NCBI RefSeq assembly: GCF_009908265.2 | Contig: NZ_JAAATX020000009.1 | Coordinates: 1-64,000 of the forward strand | Origin: Paragemmobacter amnigenus | GTDB taxonomy: Bacteria; Pseudomonadota; Alphaproteobacteria; Rhodobacterales; Rhodobacteraceae | Direction: 5' to 3' | DNA: 64,000 bases | Shown: positions 58,661 through 64,000 of the stretch, in pieces | Layout: the number at the start of each line of letters is the position of its first letter | Numbering within the stretch: the stretch's first letter is position 1 | Notes under the pieces: model-generated | The model's database searches: none | Seen by the model: only the letters and a program-made list of their open reading frames with translations | Told to the model about the DNA's origin: nothing | Position numbers and translations under genes: made by a program

Positions 58661-60832
58661 TCACTCCGCTGCCATCATTGACGCATAGCTGTCCGGCAGA
58701 TCAGCCGTCAGGAAGGCCGGGAGATCGACCTCTTCGGGCTGACCAGCGTCCTCCCCCTGCCCTTCTCCGACCGCCTCGCCGTCGAACGCCACCAGATCGG
58801 CCCGGCGCAGGACCTCGGGCAACCAGCCGCTGCCTTTGAGGAGCCGCTCGGCTTCCGTGGCCATCTCACCCTTCTTCAGATGGTCGAGCAGCTGCGCGGT
58901 GCCCTCCCCCCTTGCCTCGCGCACAGCCTCGAGGATCCGGGCCTTGGGCACACGGTTGAGGTAACCATCGACGGTCGGCTCCCAGCCTGCCTTGACCATG
59001 TCGAGATCGACGGCACGGGCCACCAGATCGGCATGAGCCATGCGGCGGGTCAGACCGCTGGCCGAGATACCCGCTCCATAGGGGTTCACCTTCTCATGGA
59101 GCGCGTTGATCCCAAAGCTGAGGCAATGCGCCAGAAGAGCCAGACGGCTGCCCTGGTCGAGGGCCGCAAGATAGTCCCAGAGCGCCACATCATCGCCGAG
59201 GGGCAGATCGGCCTCCCAGGCGGCGTGACGCTCATCGACGAGCTTCGCCACGACGCTGTCCTTCAGATCGGGCGCCTGCGCCGACATGTAGACGTGACGA
59301 ACGGAGGCTTCGAGACAGCTGCCCGAGGCAGAGGAGGTGCGGAACGTATCCGTCACCAGTTTCAGGAGCAGGAGCGTCAGCGCGACGTCCGGCGAGCGTC
59401 CGATGGCTTCGCGCAGTGCAAGGGTCCTGTGGGCGGTCAGTTCCATGACCAGCCGCTCGGGCAGCGGTTTCAGCGCGCCATCGTCCTCATCATCGGTCGG
59501 ATCGGCGCCGATCGGTTGACCACCCGAAGTAATGACGGTGCCGCCAGCAGAGGTCGCCGACGGTTTCCAGCTGGAACCCCCGACATCACCCCCCTGCCCC
59601 ATGCCGTCCGCGTCGTCGCCCTCCTGGACCGCGGTCTCCTCGCGCGGCTCGTCCTCGGGCCGGACATAGCCGCGATAGACAGCCAGGCTGCCATCCCGAT
59701 CCAGCGTGACGAAGACGCCCGCGCGCGCAACTTCGGCCGGGTCGTAGATCAAGGCCCGCTGTTCGAGCGCTTCCATCGCCATCTCGAGCTGACCGAGGCG
59801 CGCATCGATCTCCTCGGGGTACTCGTCCTGGCCGGAGTATTCCTCCTCCAGCGCGCGGTATTCGGAGAGCAACGCCGCATGGGACGCGCTTTCCTCGTCG
59901 GTCATCCGCGCGGGATCACCGAGGAGACGCCGCAGACCGTGGCTGTAGCCATAGGGCAGGTCGGTCGCGACCTCGATCCACTTCCAGCCTTCGGAAGTGA
60001 GCGCTTCGGCTTCAGCCTGAAGCTTCTCGGCCACCAGCCGATCGAGAAGGGCAGGGTCCTCGAGCCAACCACCATCATCGCCCTGGAAGAGATCGCGCAG
60101 CACAACACCGCCCGCGGCCTCATAGGCATCGATACCGACGAAGACGGCGCGACGATCCGAGGCCCGAACCGAGCTCTCGGTCAGCATGCGGCGGATGGCG
60201 TAGGGCTCTTTGTTCCAGGAGTTCTTCACCGCGTCCCAGACCTGCATCTGACGCCCGTGGTCGGGGTTCACCGTGAACGCCATCAGCTGTTCCAACGTCA
60301 TGCCATCCTCGGCATAGACCTCGAGCAGGGCAGGGGTCACGGAGGCAAGTTTCAGGCGCTGCTTGACGATCTGCGGCGTCACGAAGAACGCTGCCGCGAT
60401 CGCTTCCTCGCCCTGACCCTTTTCGCGCAGCGCCTGAAACGCACGGAACTGGTCGAGCGGATGCAGGGCGACGCGCTGCATGTTCTCCGCGAGCGAGTCG
60501 TCCTCGGCCAGAATCTCGGACGCGGCATCTCGCACGATGCAGGGGATCGGCGCGGTCTTCGCCAGCCGCTTCTGCTTCACCAGCAACGACAGCGCCTGGA
60601 AGCGACGACCACCGGCCGGGATCTCGAACATGCCGGTCTCCACCCCATCGGCATCGAGCATGGGCCGGACGTTCAAGCCCTGCAGCAGGCCGCGCCGCGC
60701 GATGTCCTCGGCAAGTTCCTCGACCGAGACGCCAGCGTTGATGCGCCGCACGTTGGACTGGCTCAGCGCGAGCTTGTCGAAGGGGATGTCCCGTGCGGGG
60801 GACAGGGTGACTTTCTGGGCTGCTTTCGCCAT
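58661..60832 (-). CDS. Large ParB/Spo0J-like plasmid protein
   Basis: The 723-residue protein has an N-terminal ParB nuclease-fold domain (residues about 15-120: IPFDKLALSQSNVRRINAGVSVEELAEDIARRGLLQGLNV, then box II LAENMQRVALHPLDQ). A helix-turn-helix follows at about 135-165 (EEAIAAAFFVTPQIVKQRLKLASV). The remaining 500 residues are acidic and helical and are not found in partition ParBs. It has no adjacent ParA, while RepA and RepB of this plasmid are nearby. It is therefore probably not the partition protein; transcription or replication accessory roles are open. It is typical of Rhodobacterales plasmid backbones. ATG 60832 begins the similarity. Confidence 0.85.
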   Translation of the reverse strand: MAKAAQKVTLSPARDIPFDKLALSQSNVRRINAGVSVEELAEDIARRGLLQGLNVRPMLDADGVETGMFEIPAGGRRFQALSLLVKQKRLAKTAPIPCIVRDAASEILAEDDSLAENMQRVALHPLDQFRAFQALREKGQGEEAIAAAFFVTPQIVKQRLKLASVTPALLEVYAEDGMTLEQLMAFTVNPDHGRQMQVWDAVKNSWNKEPYAIRRMLTESSVRASDRRAVFVGIDAYEAAGGVVLRDLFQGDDGGWLEDPALLDRLVAEKLQAEAEALTSEGWKWIEVATDLPYGYSHGLRRLLGDPARMTDEESASHAALLSEYRALEEEYSGQDEYPEEIDARLGQLEMAMEALEQRALIYDPAEVARAGVFVTLDRDGSLAVYRGYVRPEDEPREETAVQEGDDADGMGQGGDVGGSSWKPSATSAGGTVITSGGQPIGADPTDDEDDGALKPLPERLVMELTAHRTLALREAIGRSPDVALTLLLLKLVTDTFRTSSASGSCLEASVRHVYMSAQAPDLKDSVVAKLVDERHAAWEADLPLGDDVALWDYLAALDQGSRLALLAHCLSFGINALHEKVNPYGAGISASGLTRRMAHADLVARAVDLDMVKAGWEPTVDGYLNRVPKARILEAVREARGEGTAQLLDHLKKGEMATEAERLLKGSGWLPEVLRRADLVAFDGEAVGEGQGEDAGQPEEVDLPAFLTADLPDSYASMMAAE

Positions 60833-60946
60833 CAGATCTTCTCCGCGACGGGCGCCGGGAGCCACTCTCCCGATCTCACTTCCCGTCACCCCTCAAACCC
60901 CCAACCTTTCCCTCTGTTCGTTCATCGTCTTGCGACCTGTCATGTA

Positions 60947-60962
60947 GTTCACAGCTGTGAAC
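60947..60962. other. parS site 1
   Basis: GTTCACAGCTGTGAAC is a perfect 16-base palindrome fitting the repABC parS consensus GTTNNCNGCNGNNAAC. It lies downstream of repC, where many repABC plasmids carry their centromere. Confidence 0.85.
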
Positions 60963-60981
60963 TCTCGTCCCGCTCGAGCCA

Positions 60982-60997
60982 GTTCACAGCTGTGAAC
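60982..60997. other. parS site 2
   Basis: A second, identical copy of GTTCACAGCTGTGAAC lies 35 bases from the first and ends one base before the repC stop codon. Paired sites would allow cooperative RepB loading. Confidence 0.85.
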
Positions 60998-60998
60998 A

Positions 60999-62210
60999 TT
61001 ATGCCGCGGTTCGCCGGGACATCAGCGCCATGATCATCGGCCCGCAGGAGAACTCGCCCGCTGCCGCCTTCGATGTCAGCGCGCGGAGGTAGCCACCGGG
61101 CGATCGGATGTCGGCAAAGCGTTCCAGCATGGCCACAACTACGATGGATGCCTGCTCAGGGCCCATGAACCGTTGTGCTTCTTCCCAAGCGGACGCACTG
61201 ATCCCCATGGCGGGCCGTACATGGCAAGCCGCGTCGAAGAGCTGATGCCAATGGCGGATGTCGCCCTGGTAAAAGGTTTTGAGCGACGGGCAGCCAGCGA
61301 TCACCAGATGGAGCGGGATCTTTGGCACGCGTCTTGTGTCCGCTTCTTCCACGTTAGCACCAGGTGCATCCGTTTCAACATCTGGCGCGGCGGCCGACGC
61401 CCCTCCTTTTTCTAAGGCAGGTTCAATATCTATAGATTCTTCATTTGAATTATGATGATGGCGCTCAAACTGGGCACCATTGGTGTTCATTTTTTCTGTT
61501 TCAGGCCCATCAATGACGTTGCGTGCATGATCAAGAAGGGCTTCGAGGCCGATCCGATATGCGGAGAGCTCTTCAAGCGTAAGCTTGCGGCGCAGGGCGC
61601 GCGCTGTGAGGACAGCCTTGTCGCGAAACTGATCCCATAGGCCAAGGCCTGGCTGGAGCTCCTCTCCAAACTCCGCGAGGGCGGCGAGATCGCGCCGCAT
61701 CAGGCTCACGACCTCCCGCAGTCGCCGCACACGGTCCTCGGCCTCACGCACGGCCTCTGCGGCCCGTGTAATCTCCTCGGTCCGACAGTAGAGCGGCGAC
61801 AGGTCGAACCCAAAAGCCACGCGCTCTTCGCCGTGCTTGCGGACATATCGCTTCCCGTTGGGGCTATCGCGCCGCATGAGCAAGCCTGCCTCGACAAGGC
61901 GCGCCAAGTGTCGGCGCATGGTGGAGCAGGGCATGCCATTCAGGCGCTCGCAGATCGCCTTGTTGGACGGGAAGACGACCATTTCAGCGTTCCCGCCAAG
62001 CGCATCGTCCGGGAAGAAGCTGAGGAGACACTGCATGACCGTCAGATCACGTTCCGTGACCCCAAAGGCCGCTTGCGCCTTGGACAGTTCGCGCAGGAGT
62101 TCCCACTTGTTGATGGGCTTGCCCGGAACAGACGCCTCAGGTCGCTCGACCACGCGCAGATGGGCGTGCGAGATTGGCCGCATAAACGGCGAAATCGGTG
62201 TGTACTCCAT
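60999..62210 (-). CDS. repC: Plasmid replication initiator RepC
   Basis: The 403-residue protein has the RepC N-terminal winged-helix region (KWELLRELSKAQAAFGVTERDLTVMQCLLSFFPDD, then VVFPSNKAICERLNGMPCSTMRRHLARLVEAGLLMRRDSPNGKRYVR). A low-complexity linker (about 240-290) and the C-terminal domain (PSLKTFYQGDIRHWHQLFDAA and FADIRSPGGYLRALTSKAAAGEFS) follow. RepC binds the origin within its own gene and is limiting for copy number. It lies 184 bases after repB in the same direction, with the ctRNA gene on the opposite strand between. ATG 62210 gives the family start; an internal ATG at 62183 is possible. Confidence 0.93.
   Translation of the reverse strand: MEYTPISPFMRPISHAHLRVVERPEASVPGKPINKWELLRELSKAQAAFGVTERDLTVMQCLLSFFPDDALGGNAEMVVFPSNKAICERLNGMPCSTMRRHLARLVEAGLLMRRDSPNGKRYVRKHGEERVAFGFDLSPLYCRTEEITRAAEAVREAEDRVRRLREVVSLMRRDLAALAEFGEELQPGLGLWDQFRDKAVLTARALRRKLTLEELSAYRIGLEALLDHARNVIDGPETEKMNTNGAQFERHHHNSNEESIDIEPALEKGGASAAAPDVETDAPGANVEEADTRRVPKIPLHLVIAGCPSLKTFYQGDIRHWHQLFDAACHVRPAMGISASAWEEAQRFMGPEQASIVVVAMLERFADIRSPGGYLRALTSKAAAGEFSCGPMIMALMSRRTAA
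61410..61500. other. Candidate oriV within repC
   Basis: Inside repC, in the segment encoding the variable linker, a run of about 90 bases is strikingly AT-rich (TCAATATCTATAGATTCTTC, ATTTGAATTATGATGATGG and TTCATTTTTTCTG). In repABC plasmids the replication origin is an AT-rich block at this position. I see no obvious iterons. Confidence 0.6.
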
Positions 62211-62289
62211 GATGTCAGTTCACGAAGGCATAGAAAGACCGTTCCGCGAATCACATATGACTTGCGGTTTGCGCGCTGGCCCACTACCT

Positions 62290-62347
62290 TGAAGGTGCTA
62301 AGATCAAAGTTGGGGTCTCGTGGAGCGCAAGCTTTGCGGGACCTTTT
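62290..62347 (+). ncRNA. Counter-transcribed incompatibility RNA (ctRNA/incA-type)
   Basis: In the repB-repC gap on the strand opposite repABC there is an excellent intrinsic terminator. GGTCTCGTGGAGC (62314-62326) pairs with GCTTTGCGGGACC (62331-62343) over 13 positions, including G-U pairs. The loop is GCAA, and TTTTCTTT follows. A weak promoter (TTGCGG, 17 bases, TACCTT; about 62263-62291) would give a transcript of about 55 bases, the usual ctRNA size. These RNAs repress repC translation and set incompatibility. The 5' end is uncertain. Confidence 0.75.
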
Positions 62348-62393
62348 CTTTAGCCTGTACCGTGCCTCCTTTTTGTTGCTGCTCTGCCTCTCT

Positions 62394-63386
62394 TCATGTC
62401 TCGCGTCTCCAGCGATCATGAAGCTCGTCGAGGACGTCCTGCGCACGGGCGTCGAGCCACTGCGCAAAGGCATCGTCCACATCCGTAAGGTCCAGCCTGA
62501 CCGCCCGAGCCGACCGCTTTATGGCGCCCGCAGGTGCGCCATCGATCAAAAGAGGCGTCGCTTTGGGTCTCGGCTTTCTGCCAAGAGAAGGACCAGTGGT
62601 CTTCTTCACATGGCGGACAACGGCTTCAAATGCCGCGACCGAAGGATCAAGCTGGGGCTCCTCTTCGGCCTGTTCGACTGCAGCCGCCTTGCCTCGGGCA
62701 TCACTTGCAACACGGCAAAGCTCGTCCATGCCCATGCCGGTATTGGAGAGTTCCTTCGCCAACGATTCCCATCTGGGGCGCCCGATTCCATGAGCCGGTC
62801 CAATCGCACGGGCCAAGTCGGTCCCGATCGACTTGGCAACCGAGATCGACATCGACACAGCAGAACGGGTCACATTCAGCACTTCGGCAATCTGAGCCTG
62901 CGAACCAAAGCCGCTGGCGAGCAGCTCCTGGGCGAAGAGGGCGCGTTCGATATAGCTCAGATCGCGCCTTCCAGTGTTTTCGGAAACCTGGGCACGCAGC
63001 GCGGCCGTGTCGTCCAGGTTCGCGATAAGCGCTCGAACCTTCTTGACCTTGTCGGAGGCACGAATGGCCTCAAGACGGCGGCGTCCATAGACGAGTAGAT
63101 AGCGATTGGTCTCGGTCGGGTGGCGCCTTACGAGAATGGGGACGGTCTGGCCGTTCTGCTCGATCGACGCACGCAGATCATCCACATCCTTGGGGTCGAG
63201 GCGATCCGAATACCTCTCGTCCTCGATCTCGACCGGGTCGAGTTCCCAGACATGATGGGCATCTACGGCATCACGCGCGGAGCGCAGGGCCCGATTGCTT
63301 GACATCATGCTGCCCGGGGCAGGGGGCGTCCCCGCTGCTGCCAGACTGTCGAGCATGGACATGCGCTTTTTCTTGCTATCGGTCAT
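62394..63386 (-). CDS. repB: Plasmid partition protein RepB (ParB family)
   Basis: The 330-residue protein has the ParB N-terminal domain (LDPVEIEDERYSDRLDPKDVDDLRASIEQNGQTVPILVRRHP, YLLVYGRRRLEAIR, SENTGRRDLSYIERALFAQELL). A helix-turn-helix follows (QAQIAEVLNVTRSAVSMSISVAKSI), then a C-terminal dimerisation region. RepB binds parS and interacts with RepA to segregate the plasmid. Its ATG overlaps the repA stop by one base (TGATG), which fits the RepA:RepB coupling of repABC operons. The two parS sites at 60947-60997 are its probable targets. Confidence 0.93.
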   Translation of the reverse strand: MTDSKKKRMSMLDSLAAAGTPPAPGSMMSSNRALRSARDAVDAHHVWELDPVEIEDERYSDRLDPKDVDDLRASIEQNGQTVPILVRRHPTETNRYLLVYGRRRLEAIRASDKVKKVRALIANLDDTAALRAQVSENTGRRDLSYIERALFAQELLASGFGSQAQIAEVLNVTRSAVSMSISVAKSIGTDLARAIGPAHGIGRPRWESLAKELSNTGMGMDELCRVASDARGKAAAVEQAEEEPQLDPSVAAFEAVVRHVKKTTGPSLGRKPRPKATPLLIDGAPAGAIKRSARAVRLDLTDVDDAFAQWLDARAQDVLDELHDRWRRET

Positions 63387-64000
63387 CAGCGCCCCCACGT
63401 CCTCTGAATGAGCTGGGCAATCTCATCGTTGACGGCATTCAGACTTTCGACTGCCCGGTCATAGGTTGTCCGGGTGAAGGCGCTCCGTTCGACCTCGTAC
63501 AGGGTCTGCTTTGTCAGGCCGGCATCCGAGATGGCCGTCGACTTGAGCATCGGTGCGTTCAATACCTTGTCTCCGTACATAGTTCGCAGGAAGGCAACGA
63601 TGCGATTCTGTGGTGCATCCGTCGGCTCGTAGCGGGTCAAGAGATAGCGCATCCAGTCATGCGACATGTCGGCTCCGCTATCGGCGATGACATCCATGAG
63701 GTCGGCCGTCATCCTGAGGAACTGGCTCATCGACATCACGTCGAGCATCTCGGGATGGATCGTCACCAGAACGCCCGTCGCGGCAGACAGCGCCGACATG
63801 GTCAAGAACCCGAGCTGCGGAGGGCAGTCGATAACGACGACATCGTACCGGTCATCGACCTGCGCCAGAGCTTCCTTCACGCGGAAGAAGAACAAGCCCG
63901 CGTTGCCGCGAGACAGTGCCCGCGGCGTTTCGTGCTCGAACTCCATGAGTTCGAGGTTTCCGGGAATCAGATCCAAGTTTGGTATGTAGGTCTTGCGGAT
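63386..64000 (-). CDS. repA: Plasmid partition ATPase RepA (ParA family), partial
   Basis: The last 204 residues are present; the start lies beyond the right edge. The visible part has the ParA switch II motif VVVIDCPPQLGFLTMSAL, the segment VLVTIHPEMLDVMSMSQFL and a C-terminal region TDAPQNRIVAFLRTMYGDKVLNAPMLKSTAISDAGLTKQTLYEVERSAFTRTTYDRA, typical of RepA in repABC plasmids. The Walker A region is not in the window. RepA moves plasmid copies apart and represses the operon promoter, which must lie to the right of this window. Confidence 0.92.
   Translation of the reverse strand: MRKTYIPNLDLIPGNLELMEFEHETPRALSRGNAGLFFFRVKEALAQVDDRYDVVVIDCPPQLGFLTMSALSAATGVLVTIHPEMLDVMSMSQFLRMTADLMDVIADSGADMSHDWMRYLLTRYEPTDAPQNRIVAFLRTMYGDKVLNAPMLKSTAISDAGLTKQTLYEVERSAFTRTTYDRAVESLNAVNDEIAQLIQRTWGR

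Noticed and set aside
60947-60997. The paired palindromes as a repressor operator for the large ParB-like gene
   Set aside because: They match the repABC parS consensus base for base and lie at the usual place after repC. An operator role is not excluded but is secondary.
58880-61033. A 717-codon open frame on the plus strand
   Set aside because: It is the antisense of the large ParB-like gene, whose minus-strand product has recognisable domains. High GC content opens such frames by chance.
1-64000. CRISPR arrays, tRNA and rRNA genes
   Set aside because: No regularly spaced repeat series was found. No tRNA cloverleaf or rRNA segment was recognised by eye, though a covariance search would be needed to exclude a tRNA fully.

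Overview
The window looks like part of an alphaproteobacterial plasmid, most likely from the Rhodobacterales (Paracoccus/Rhodobacter-like). Three things point there: high GC with strong Shine-Dalgarno sites, a repABC replication and partition operon on the minus strand at the right end (repA runs off the window), and a long block of genes typical of plasmids in that group. Those genes include a strawberry-notch helicase, a Toprim protein, DUF2493, DUF932, RadC-like, DUF6878 and DUF6915 proteins, and a very large ParB-like protein.

Left to right: (1) 1-5910, a MocR gene fragment, a WGR protein and a type ISP restriction-modification enzyme translationally coupled to a small exported Cys-rich protein. 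(2) 6009-12740, DUF2493, Toprim and methyltransferase/strawberry-notch genes. (3) 13231-14879, an AbiE-type toxin-antitoxin pair with a perfect inverted-repeat operator. (4) 14898-25576, a backbone of small plasmid genes into which two recombinase elements have inserted. A large-serine-recombinase element (about 15039-17597) splits an antitoxin-like gene. A Tn554-like two-tyrosine-recombinase element (about 19047-22423) splits a DUF6915 gene. Both halves of each target gene can still be read. (5) 25733-31092, a dmeR-dmeF Co/Ni efflux operon with an RcnR-type operator, an MFS gene, and a decayed copy of an MFS/HupE/membrane-anchor metal module. (6) 31225-33128, ssb, an H-NS-like gene and a DUF1003 gene. 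(7) 33276-46201, a cell-envelope island: a NosFY-like ABC transporter with a TSP3-repeat protein, a COG4705 protein, DedA-PAP2, MprF, a PepSY protein, an OmpR-type two-component system and a cytochrome b. Three promoters in this island carry the same palindrome, TTCTTAC-N6-GTAAGAA. (8) 46418-50711, a 54-residue microprotein, a probable structured RNA, a Fic gene and a frameshifted integrase. (9) 50842-55753, a second ssb/H-NS pair and the intact copy of the metal module. (10) 55824-58563, a sterol-desaturase-family gene divergent from an ArsR-rhodanese regulator, and the second copy of the microprotein and RNA region. (11) 58661-64000, the large ParB-like gene, two parS sites, repC with an internal AT-rich origin candidate, a counter-transcribed RNA with a clear terminator, repB and repA.

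The least explained signals are two pairs of long conserved non-coding stretches: 46583-46972 with 57701-58089, and the ssb leaders at 31630-31850 with 51247-51470. Differences between the copies fall in hairpin loops or keep base pairs, which suggests structured RNA (or single-stranded DNA) rather than recent duplication alone. The shared palindrome in the envelope island suggests a small uncharacterised envelope-stress regulon. No tRNA, rRNA or CRISPR array was recognised.
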